Source: DATHZQ01 sp035458525 (GTDB lineage: Bacteria; Actinomycetota; Acidimicrobiia; Spongiisociales; UBA5794). From it: a DNA stretch of 45,653 nucleotides. The notes beneath the pieces were generated by a model. The model saw only the letters and a list, made by a program, of their open reading frames with translations, was not told the DNA's origin and did not search any database. The stretch is taken from assembly GCA_035458525.1 (NCBI GenBank), contig DATHZQ010000130.1:1-45653 (forward strand), written 5' to 3'. Of this stretch, positions 17,646 to 25,193 are shown one piece after another; position 1 is the first letter of the stretch, and every line of letters starts with the position of its first letter. Position numbers and translations under genes: made by a program.

Positions 17646-19475
17646 GTGAGCGGCATATGCGGTGTGATCGCTTGGGACGGAAATCCGTCTGCTGCGCACC
17701 GGCTCGACTCGATGATCGCAGCGACACCGCACCGCGGAACCTCCGGCCATCAATGGATTCGTGACGGGGTCGCCGTCAGCGCCCAGGACCGACCCGGGTC
17801 GAGCGCGGCGCAGCTCGCCACAGACGAGCCGAGCGGCTACGTGGTGTGCCTCGATGGCCGCCTCGACAACCGGCGCGAGCTCACGAGCCGCCTGCAGGGC
17901 GACCTCGCCGCCGCCCCGGCGACCGATGCGGAGCTGGTCCTTGCGGCCGTGCGCCGCTGGGGGACGGGAGCCGCCGCCCGGCTCATCGGCGACTTCGCCT
18001 TCATCGCGTGGAATCATCGCTCCCGCCGCGTGCTGGCGGCACGAGATCTCATGGGGATGCGTACGCTGCATCTCCGTCCCGAGCCCGGCGGGATCGTCTT
18101 CGCCACCGAAGTCGCAGCGCTGCTGGCGGACATGGGCACTGCACCTGAGATCGACGAGCGGACCATCGCCGGCTATCTGCTCGGGGAGCGGACCGTCGAC
18201 CGCCACACCGCGTATGTGGGAATCGAGCAACTCCTCCCCGGCGGATGGATGTCAATGAGCGATGCCGGTGCGAGCGCGACCGGCTCCTGGTCCCTCCGCA
18301 CCCCCCAACCCATCGGTCGCGGCACCGAATCCGACTACGCAGAGCGGTTCGCCCAGCTCTTCGAGGAGGCCGTCGCCAGTCGGATCGAGCCGTACTCCAA
18401 GGTGGGGATCATGCTCTCGGGAGGTCTGGACTCCGGAGCCGTGGCCGCGAGCGCCGGCAAGGCCCGCACCCACGGCCGCCTCGACAGCCAAACCGACATC
18501 ACCACACTGAGCTGGGCATTCGACGAATTGACCGAGTGCGACGAACGCCGGACCAGCCGCCACATCGTCGAGCACTATTCGCTCTCCCCCATCGACGTGC
18601 CTGCCGATGACGCATGGCCCTTGCGGGACTATCCGGCGCACGGCCCCGATGACGCATGGCCCCGCGTCGAGGTGTTTCAGCCTTTGGTCGACCGCACGCT
18701 CGCGGCAGCTGCGGCGGCCGGCGCCCAAACGGTGTTGACGGGCGATCGCGGCGACGAGGTCGTCGGGAGCTGGGTCTTCGATCATCTCGGCATGCTCACC
18801 GGTCGGGCGTGGCGGGCACTGCAGGCCGACGTCGCTGCCGAGGAGGAAGCCAGCGGGAGCAGCGCCCTTCGAGCCGCCGGCCGGCTCCTGGTGCGCCCGT
18901 CGCTCCGGAGCAAGCCGCCGTCGGCGGCCGCACCGCCTTGGATTCCGCCCCGGCTCGCCACATACAACGAACCCGCAGCTCGCACCGGCCGGCTCGGTAC
19001 CGCCGAGCTGCGTCGGGAACGCATCCTTGCGCCGTTCACGTCCGCCCGGGCTGCGCAGCTCAACCTGCGTGTCGCACGCCGGGGTGCGGACTACGCGGAT
19101 CCATGGAGTGACCAGCGACTCGCTGAGTTCGTGCTCGCAGCGCCCGGGCATTTCGTCAACCGCATCGCCGAACCGAAGCGTCTCGCCCGCGAGGCCATGC
19201 GCGGGATCATTCCGGAACCGGCGCGGGTGCGGGCGAGGAAGGTCGAGCCCCACGCCCTCTACGACCGAGGGTTCCGCGAACGGGAGCGCAGCACGTTGCT
19301 CGACCTCACGACCAACATGCGAGCCGCGGCGCACGGCTGGATCGACGAAGCAGCCTTGCAGCGAGAGGTCGCGATGTACCTCGATGGTGGGGAGCCGGCC
19401 CACGACTGGTGGCGACCACTTTCGGTCGAGATGTGGCTTCGTGCCCACTTCCCTCAGATCGGCGGCACTTCGTGA
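17646..19475 (+). CDS. Asparagine synthetase homologue 1 (lasso cyclase C-type)
   Basis: The 609-residue protein keeps the two-domain layout of asparagine synthetase. It begins MSGICGVIAWDG (from GTG), placing the glutaminase-type cysteine at residue 5, with PHRG and DGRLDNRREL following; the oxyanion-hole Asn-Gly of true glutaminases is Asp-Gly here. The synthetase domain has the ATP pyrophosphatase loop LSGGLDSG near residue 258 and LTGDRGDEVVGSW. In lasso pathways such a protein adenylates the ring Asp/Glu of the core and closes the macrolactam. A GGAGGGG site precedes the GTG; an earlier in-frame start at 17100 would run through the divergent gene and is rejected. Which of the two paralogues is the cyclase is not known. 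Confidence 0.88.
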   Translation: MSGICGVIAWDGNPSAAHRLDSMIAATPHRGTSGHQWIRDGVAVSAQDRPGSSAAQLATDEPSGYVVCLDGRLDNRRELTSRLQGDLAAAPATDAELVLAAVRRWGTGAAARLIGDFAFIAWNHRSRRVLAARDLMGMRTLHLRPEPGGIVFATEVAALLADMGTAPEIDERTIAGYLLGERTVDRHTAYVGIEQLLPGGWMSMSDAGASATGSWSLRTPQPIGRGTESDYAERFAQLFEEAVASRIEPYSKVGIMLSGGLDSGAVAASAGKARTHGRLDSQTDITTLSWAFDELTECDERRTSRHIVEHYSLSPIDVPADDAWPLRDYPAHGPDDAWPRVEVFQPLVDRTLAAAAAAGAQTVLTGDRGDEVVGSWVFDHLGMLTGRAWRALQADVAAEEEASGSSALRAAGRLLVRPSLRSKPPSAAAPPWIPPRLATYNEPAARTGRLGTAELRRERILAPFTSARAAQLNLRVARRGADYADPWSDQRLAEFVLAAPGHFVNRIAEPKRLAREAMRGIIPEPARVRARKVEPHALYDRGFRERERSTLLDLTTNMRAAAHGWIDEAALQREVAMYLDGGEPAHDWWRPLSVEMWLRAHFPQIGGTS

Positions 19476-21337
19476 GTGGCATTTGCGCCAGCATCGTATG
19501 GGCTGCACCGGGACCCGACGCTGCAGACGGCAACGCGATGGCGGCGGCCGCGTCGTTCCGAGGCACCACAGCCACGGAGATCTGGAGTTCGCCGGAAGCC
19601 GTACTCGTTGCGCAGTCGGCGAATTCGGCAATCCGTCCGCAGCTGAGCGTCGACGAAACCACCGGCGCCGCCGTCGTAGCGGACGTTCGGCTCGACAACC
19701 GCCACGACCTCCTCGCCTCGCTTCGCCGTCATCTGCCTCCGGCGGCGGCGGCCGCCGCACCCTCCGACGCTGCGCTCGTGCTGGCAGCCTGGCGCAAGTG
19801 GGGTGGAGACTGCCCGACGCATCTCCTCGGCGACTACGCCTTCGTCGTGTGGGATCCGCAGTCGCAGCAGGTGTTCGGTGCACGTGATCCAATGGCGATG
19901 CGACCGCTGTACTACCGGTTCGATGGGGGTCGGCGTCTCGTGGCCGCGAGCGAGATCGCACAGATCTTGGCGGCACCCGATGTCGTCCCCGCGATCGACG
20001 AGACAACCGTCGCCGGCTATCTACTGGGAACGGCACCCATCGAGGCAACTGCGTATCGCGGCATCCGGCAGTTGGCGCCGGGTCACGCTTTCCTCGCCGA
20101 ACCCGGGGGCATGTCCACCAGGCGCTTCTGGGTCCTCCCGCCTGATCGCATCCGCTATCGCAGCGAGCGTGACTACCAGGAGCACTTCCGTGCGCTGTTC
20201 CAGGAAGCCGTGGCGTGCCGCATCGAGAAGCCCGGGAGCGTCGGGATCCTGCTCTCCGGTGGACTCGACTCTGGCTCGATCGCGTCGATGGCAGGCTGGC
20301 TCGGCAAGGGAACCGGCGAACGGGTACGGACGTACAGCTGGGCATTCGACGAGTTGGTCGAGTGCGACGAGCGCACCGTGAGCCGGGCGATCACGGAGCA
20401 CTACGGGCTCCCGGCCGAAGATGTGGTCGTCGACGATGCGTGGCCGCTCGCCACGTATCCCGACCACGGCCCGCATCGCGACGAGCCCTACGTCGGTGCG
20501 TTCCAGACCGGGATCGAACGCCTGCTCTCGGCAGCGCGCGATGACGGCGTCACGACGGTGCTGTCGGGCGACCGTGGTGATCTGATGGTCGGCGACTGGG
20601 TCATGGACACGCCGGGGTTACTGGCCGCCGGCGAATGGCACCTTGCATGGCGCGATCTACGGGCCGCCCGGTTCTCGTTGCCGGAGGCGATGCTTCGCGA
20701 CATCGTGCGACCCGCCTTCTCTTCCCTGTGGCCTCCGCATCGGGCGCCACGACTCCGCCGCAGCCTGCAGCGGCAGACCGGACGAATCACACCAGTGCCG
20801 GGCTGGATCACCCCGGACGCAGAGAAGCTCGCTATTGGGGGGCCGTCCGGAGCGCACGGTGTCGATTCCGTGACCAACGCAGCACGGCGAGAGCGTTACC
20901 AGCTGATCTTCGTTCGCGAGCACCAGCGCGGCATGATCTGGTCCAACCGCACCTATGCGCGCTACGGACAGGAGTTCGCCGATCCGTGGAGCGATGTGCG
21001 CATCGCCGAGTTCATCCTCAGCATTCCGCAGTGGGTGGTGCAACGCAGGGAGGATCCCAAGTATATTGCCAGGGAAGCCATTCGCGGAGTGATGCCGGAG
21101 TCGGCGCTGAAGGCATCGCGCAAGGTATCCCCCGAGCCCCTCTTCGACAGGGGTCTCCGAGACCGGGCGGGCAACACGGTGACGGAACTCCTCACCGACA
21201 GCCGGGCTGCCGCAGCCGGGTTTGTCGACGCTGGAGCGGCAAAGGACCACTACCGCAATTACCGCGACGGGGGCGACCTCCATGCCGAGTTTTGGTCGCT
21301 GCTTTGCCTGGAATGGTGGCTACGTGCGTACTGGTAG
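19472..21337 (+). CDS. Asparagine synthetase homologue 2 (lasso cyclase C-type)
   Basis: This 621-residue paralogue of the preceding gene starts at a GTG whose sequence overlaps the previous stop (GTGA). It also begins MSGIC, but the glutaminase region is more eroded: PHRG is SFRG, and the DGRLDNR segment is DVRLDNR, losing the glycine as well as the asparagine. The ATP loop LSGGLDSGS near residue 262 and LSGDRGDLMVGDW are kept, as is the distal region DPWSDVRIAEFIL. It therefore should still activate a carboxylate with ATP. The precursor peptide gene follows 92 bases later. It may form a heterodimer with, or act on a different carboxylate than, its neighbour; this is an inference. Confidence 0.88.
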   Translation: MSGICASIVWAAPGPDAADGNAMAAAASFRGTTATEIWSSPEAVLVAQSANSAIRPQLSVDETTGAAVVADVRLDNRHDLLASLRRHLPPAAAAAAPSDAALVLAAWRKWGGDCPTHLLGDYAFVVWDPQSQQVFGARDPMAMRPLYYRFDGGRRLVAASEIAQILAAPDVVPAIDETTVAGYLLGTAPIEATAYRGIRQLAPGHAFLAEPGGMSTRRFWVLPPDRIRYRSERDYQEHFRALFQEAVACRIEKPGSVGILLSGGLDSGSIASMAGWLGKGTGERVRTYSWAFDELVECDERTVSRAITEHYGLPAEDVVVDDAWPLATYPDHGPHRDEPYVGAFQTGIERLLSAARDDGVTTVLSGDRGDLMVGDWVMDTPGLLAAGEWHLAWRDLRAARFSLPEAMLRDIVRPAFSSLWPPHRAPRLRRSLQRQTGRITPVPGWITPDAEKLAIGGPSGAHGVDSVTNAARRERYQLIFVREHQRGMIWSNRTYARYGQEFADPWSDVRIAEFILSIPQWVVQRREDPKYIAREAIRGVMPESALKASRKVSPEPLFDRGLRDRAGNTVTELLTDSRAAAAGFVDAGAAKDHYRNYRDGGDLHAEFWSLLCLEWWLRAYW

Positions 21338-21356
21338 CGCGAGAATTCATCAGAAA

Positions 21357-21386
21357 TTGTGCTGGCGCATTATGCGGCAATAGAAC
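21357..21386 (+). promoter_or_regulatory. Putative promoter of the precursor gene
   Basis: In the relatively AT-rich 92-base gap before the precursor gene, TTGTGC (21357-21362) and TAGAAC (21381-21386) are 18 bases apart. A separate promoter would allow the peptide to be made in excess of its enzymes. Confidence 0.4.
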
Positions 21387-21429
21387 TAAAGTCCGTGCAG
21401 TAGGCACGCCACACGAGGAGGGGGGCGTT

Positions 21430-21555
21430 GTGAAGAAACCTTATCGAGCTCCGGAGTTCAAGGCCTGGGGGACGGTCGCAGACCTGACCAAGACAGGTGT
21501 CCGGCGCGCCGGAGGCGATCAGAAGGCAGGTAGCGTTTCGTCGCGAAGCCGGTAA
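21430..21555 (+). CDS. Lasso-type RiPP precursor peptide
   Basis: This 41-residue peptide has the lasso leader pattern YxxPxLxxxGxxxxxT: Tyr5, Pro8, Phe10 (in place of Leu), Gly14 and Thr20, in the string YRAPEFKAWG-TVADLT. If Thr20 is the usual Thr at leader position -2, the leader ends at Lys21 and the core is residues 22-41, beginning TGVRRAGGD with Asp30 as ring residue 9. Cutting after Thr22 would instead give Gly1 and an 8-residue ring. The tail QKAGSV-SSRSR is rich in Ser and Arg, possible targets for the kinase-like and nucleotidyltransferase proteins. The GTG at 21430 has GAGGAGG upstream. The gene sits between the cyclase paralogues and the PRTase-RRE gene. Confidence 0.88.
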   Translation: MKKPYRAPEFKAWGTVADLTKTGVRRAGGDQKAGSVSSRSR

Positions 21556-21590
21556 CGGCTCACGCCATCGCTTCCGAAACCAAGACGGTG

Positions 21591-21622
21591 AGGGTCCCGT
21601 ACGCATGCGCGTTCGGGACCCT
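21591..21622 (+). terminator. Hairpin between the precursor and the PRTase-RRE gene
   Basis: AGGGTCCCG (21591-21599) and CGGGACCCT (21614-21622) form a perfect 9-bp stem; the 14-base loop can itself fold as ACGC/GCGT. It begins 36 bases after the precursor stop and is followed by CTTCTCGTTG. It may act as a partial terminator or RNA-stabilising element that raises precursor mRNA over downstream enzyme mRNA. Confidence 0.6.
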
Positions 21623-21645
21623 TCTCGTTGTGGAGGTGACGAGCC

Positions 21646-22839
21646 GTGGCTGACACGAACGCCCCACCGCCGGCATTCGTCGCATTCGACGTCGCGAGCG
21701 CGCTGGCCACCTACGCTGCGGACTTCGGACCAGCCGACCCCGCAGACCAGCTGCAACGTCTCGCATCCGCGCTGCAAGCGAGCGCTCCTTGGACCACGCT
21801 GGCGAAAGCCGGCGCAATGGTTGTCACAACCCGGCCAACACCAACGATCGCCGTGATGGGACGTTTCGACGCCGCCGGCGAGCATCGCCTCCTCGAATTG
21901 GAGCGCACTCTGCACAACGATGTCGAGTCACTTCGGTTCATCGACTGGCCCCAGGTGCACTACGACGTTGCGGCGCTTGGCGAAGCGCTGCGCAGGCACC
22001 TCGGAGGCGACGTTGCCAGAGCGCAATTCCTCGCGATCCCCCGCGGCGGCCTCATCGTGCTCGGTCTCCTCGCCTACGAACTCGGCCTGTCCCCCGCCCA
22101 GCTGAATCATGCTGGCGATGCTGGCGGCCCGACCGTCATCGTGGACGATTGTGCCCTCACGGGACTGCGGTTTCGTGAGGTGCTCGCCGACGTGGCGGCA
22201 CCGCACGTCGTCTTCGCCCATCTCTATTCGGCGCCGGAACTGCGCCACGCATTGGAAGCCGACCTGCGGATCGCCACCGTGATCGCAGCGCGCAACCTGA
22301 CGGACCGGGCCCCGGCGTTGCTCGGTGATGGCTACGCGGCGTGGCGGGATCGGTGGGCCACTCGGGCCGGCGACCAGACCTCGTGGGTGGGGATCACCGA
22401 GCGCCTCGCCTTCCCCTGGTCGGAACCGGACGCCACGTTCTGGAACGCAGCGACCGAACGCGACGAGGCGAGTTGGAAGCTCGTGCCTCCTGCCTTCTGC
22501 GCCGGCAACATTGCTCATCCCCAGCCGGCGGTTCACCTCGACGCACCTGCGGACTCGCCGATCCGTCCCACCGCCACCACGCTTTGGGCCCGAGTCGGAG
22601 ATGAGACACTCGTCGCGAATCGAACCTCCGGTCGCATGTACTCGCTGCAGGACGTCGCTGCGCACATGTGGCATGCGCTGGTCGAGTACGGGGACCTGGA
22701 TGTCGCCGCCACCCGACTCGCCGGAGTCTTCGATGCGCCGGCATCGCGAATTCGCAGCGACCTCGACACCTTTGCCGACGACCTCACCAATGCGGGTGTG
22801 CTCGAAACAGACGACCTCGACGAGCCCGACCCTTCCTGA
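21646..22839 (+). CDS. Phosphoribosyltransferase-like domain fused to a PqqD-like RRE
   Basis: The 397-residue protein has three parts. Residues 1 to about 100 are not recognised. Residues 120-185 resemble a type I phosphoribosyltransferase: AIPRGGLIVLGLLAYELGL, then the PRPP-binding strand-loop TVIVDDCALTGLRF with Asp167 and Asp168. From about residue 310 the C-terminus matches PqqD-like domains (LWARVGDETLVANRTSGRMY split as WARVGDETLVAN and SGRMYSLQDVAAHMW, then LDTFADDLTNAGVLE). The RRE would bind the precursor leader and bring the PRTase domain to the peptide, suggesting transfer of a phosphoribosyl or related group; this is an inference. GTG 21646 has GGAGG upstream. I know of no described lasso pathway with this fusion. 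Confidence 0.82.
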   Translation: MADTNAPPPAFVAFDVASALATYAADFGPADPADQLQRLASALQASAPWTTLAKAGAMVVTTRPTPTIAVMGRFDAAGEHRLLELERTLHNDVESLRFIDWPQVHYDVAALGEALRRHLGGDVARAQFLAIPRGGLIVLGLLAYELGLSPAQLNHAGDAGGPTVIVDDCALTGLRFREVLADVAAPHVVFAHLYSAPELRHALEADLRIATVIAARNLTDRAPALLGDGYAAWRDRWATRAGDQTSWVGITERLAFPWSEPDATFWNAATERDEASWKLVPPAFCAGNIAHPQPAVHLDAPADSPIRPTATTLWARVGDETLVANRTSGRMYSLQDVAAHMWHALVEYGDLDVAATRLAGVFDAPASRIRSDLDTFADDLTNAGVLETDDLDEPDPS

Positions 22840-22895
22840 TCGCCGTTCCTCGCCTGCGGAGAGACAAACCGCTTCTGTGGACTCTGGACAGGTGT

Positions 22896-23531
22896 ATGGG
22901 CCCGACAGTCACCCTCACCGCACCCCTCGACGGAGCCACGTTGGCAGGCGGCAGCGTAGCGGTCTCCGCCGACGCCACGGATGCCGTCGGCGTTGCCGGC
23001 GTCGAGTTCTTCGCCGGTGGCCTGCCCCTCGGCATCGACACCGACGGGACCGACGGTTGGTCGGTCGGTTGGGACACGACCCTGGCGCCGGACGGACCCG
23101 TCACGCTGCAGGCAACGGCCACCGACAATTCAGGGTTCAGCGACACCGACAGCAACACGGTGAAGGTCGACAACGCCCGTTCCGGTGTCGCCGTCATGGT
23201 GGTCGGCAACCCCGTGTTCCCTCCGCTCCGGCGACGCGGAGGTCAATGCGCAGCTGGAGGGCCTTGGCTTCACGGTCACGGTCGTGACGACAACGGCGTG
23301 ACCGCGGGCGCAGGCGCAGGGACATCGTTCGTCCTCGTGTCATCGAACGTGAGCGGGGGTGGGGTCGGCGGCGCCTTCTACAGCGCCGGCTACCCGGTGC
23401 TCATGTCGAAACCATGGCTACTCGACAACATGGGCATGACCGGCACGCAATCAGGCACGGACTTCGGCACGACGTCTGGGTCGGCCGTCACGATTGCCGA
23501 CCCGACGCATCCGACACGAGGGGCGCGTTGA
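22896..23531 (+). pseudogene. Decayed secreted Ig-like domain protein
   Basis: The first 100 residues read as a bacterial Ig-like repeat (GPTVTLTAPLDGATLAGG, VGVAGVEFFAGGLPLG, WSVGWDTTLAPDGPVTLQA). The following domain is recognisable only by changing frame: GDAEVNAQLEGLGFTVTVV lies in the next frame (from about 23230 to the stop at 23301), and FVLVSSNVSGGGVGGAFYSA and LLDNMGMTGTQSGTDFG return to the first frame. The C-terminus breaks off at DPTHPTRGAR, where relatives continue. There is no signal peptide and no good start. Two compensating indels within about 90 bases plus truncation indicate a pseudogene, though base-calling errors could explain the indels. Confidence 0.72.
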
Positions 23532-23849
23532 CTCCGCGGTCATGGAATGCTCCCCCCTCCAAGGGGCGTTCCAGCGGCATGTGGCTGGCGGACGGCGCCG
23601 AGTAGCTTCTTCGTCAGGGATCGGAGCGATGTGACGGCGCGGAGTTGGCGGACGTCACACAGGGGCTCGAAGGGATGCGCAGGAGGTCAGCGCACAGTGG
23701 GGTTGCGAGAGATGCGGAGGCATCACTTCGGAGAGGATGTCGCGTAGCGCTGCGCCTAGGAGCTCCTGGCGCAGATCCTCCCCCATCGGCTGCCGGTCGT
23801 ATCGGAGATGACGACCACCAGGGGGCGATCCGCAAGGCAGGCGACTCCT
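23532..23849. other. Non-coding stretch after the pseudogene with two inverted repeats
   Basis: No frame in these 318 bases looks like a gene. An imperfect hairpin (GGAATGC...GCGTTCC, 23544-23572) follows the pseudogene stop, and a second inverted repeat CTGCGCC...GGCGCAG with an inner AGGAGCTCCT lies at 23750-23774, about 75 bases beyond the end of the leftward ABC operon, where it could help end that transcript. The remainder may be worn-down 3' sequence of the pseudogene. Confidence 0.5.
23750..23774 (-). terminator. Inverted repeat downstream of the ABC transporter operon
   Basis: CTGCGCC (23750-23756) pairs with GGCGCAG (23768-23774) around the palindrome AGGAGCTCCT, with one unpaired T. 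No T-run follows on either strand, so a terminator role is uncertain. Confidence 0.4.
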
Positions 23850-25193
23850 TCAATCCGGTACCTGGTTGCGAATGCATGCGGCGACGTGCCCCTCGCCGCG
23901 CACCGTCAGCTGCACGTCGTCGACCGGGGTGAAACGCAGCCGGACCCTGTTCTCATCGACCTTCAGCTCTTCGAGGGCAGACCGCATGGCGGCCGGCAAC
24001 GCACCGTCTTCGAGCGTTGCGCCCAAGCGAACAGCCGCTTCCTCGCCGTCGAACGTCAGCCATGCATCGAAGTCGCTCGATCGGGTGACACCCGTCAGCG
24101 CATCGAACATACCCGGGTGGTCCTCCAACCAAGACACGGCGTCGTCGACCTCCCAGCCACACATCGGGGTCGCAACGGGACACCGGGTGTGGAACCGACA
24201 GCCGCGCGGCGGTCGGGCGGGGTCGGGGATGGAGCCCTCCAGCGCTTGTAGCGCCTCATCACCATCGTCTTCGAGGTCGGGACTGGCTGCAAGGAGCGCC
24301 TCGGTATAGGGGTGCTCAGGGTGGTTGAAGATCGCCTCGGTTGGCCCAGCTTCTGCGACCTTTCCGACGTACATCACGACGATCCGATCAGCCATGTGGC
24401 GCACGACCGAGAGATCGTGGGTGATGAACAGGTAGGCCAGCCTGCGGTCCTGCTGGAGCTCGTGGAGGAGGTTGAGAATCTGGGCCTGCACCGAGACATC
24501 GAGCGCACTCGTCGGTTCGTCGAGGATGACGAGCTCGGGATCGAGCGCGAGGGCCCGAGCAATGGAGATGCGTTGCCGCTGCCCGCCAGAGAACTGGTGC
24601 GGATATCGATAGAGGTGTTGGCGGCCGAGGCCCACCTGCTCCAACAACTCGACGACACGCTCCGTCAAGGCTCCACCGGAGGCTTCGTTGTGCACCTGCA
24701 GGGGCCGACCAACGATGTCCCGCACCAGATGACGCGGGTTCAGTGACGCAAACGATTCCTGGAACACGACCTGGCAGTTGCGTCGGTAGTGGCGCCACTC
24801 GGCACCGCTCATGCGGTCGACGCGGTACGTGCGATCGAGCGCATCGAGCTGGGTGCGCTCGGAATCCGTGCGCTCGCCATCGGGCGTCGCCAGCAGTCCA
24901 TCGAGCTCGTCCCGCACGCCGGGTCGCAGCCCGAAGTAGACACCTCCGCCGGATGGATCCGTCAACCCGCTGACACATCGTCCGAGTGTCGTCTTTCCGC
25001 AGCCGCTCTCGCCCACCAGACCCACTGTCTCGCCACGATTGAGGTCGAAGCTCACACCGTCGACGGCACGGACGTGACCCGCCACCCGCTGCATCGCGCC
25101 TTCTTTGATGGGGAAATGCTTCTGCAGACCTCGCACGGCGAGGAGGTTATCCCTGGCTTGGGACGTCGCCCGATCTGCCGCAGGAGCCGCCAT
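23850..25193 (-). CDS. Oligopeptide-type ABC transporter ATPase (DppF/OppF-like)
   Basis: The 447-residue protein has Walker A GESGCGKTT near residue 62, the signature FSGGQRQRISIARAL, Walker B LVILDEPTSALD and the switch histidine in LFITHDLSVVRHMAD. The C-terminal oligo_HPY region has HPYTEALLAASP and cysteines in RFHTRCPVATPMC. It should energise uptake through the two permeases upstream. About 50 extra, charged residues (including DELDGLLATPDGERTDSE) lie between Walker A and the Q-loop segment CQVVFQE, and the C-terminus is extended by about 80 residues. ATG 25193 overlaps the stop of the partner ATPase by one base (TGATG), which fixes the start. Confidence 0.92.
   Translation of the reverse strand: MAAPAADRATSQARDNLLAVRGLQKHFPIKEGAMQRVAGHVRAVDGVSFDLNRGETVGLVGESGCGKTTLGRCVSGLTDPSGGGVYFGLRPGVRDELDGLLATPDGERTDSERTQLDALDRTYRVDRMSGAEWRHYRRNCQVVFQESFASLNPRHLVRDIVGRPLQVHNEASGGALTERVVELLEQVGLGRQHLYRYPHQFSGGQRQRISIARALALDPELVILDEPTSALDVSVQAQILNLLHELQQDRRLAYLFITHDLSVVRHMADRIVVMYVGKVAEAGPTEAIFNHPEHPYTEALLAASPDLEDDGDEALQALEGSIPDPARPPRGCRFHTRCPVATPMCGWEVDDAVSWLEDHPGMFDALTGVTRSSDFDAWLTFDGEEAAVRLGATLEDGALPAAMRSALEELKVDENRVRLRFTPVDDVQLTVRGEGHVAACIRNQVPD

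Noticed and set aside
23547..23747. Small plus-strand frame after the pseudogene
   Set aside because: No ribosome binding site, no recognisable domain, and Arg-rich composition; it is more likely decayed or non-coding sequence.
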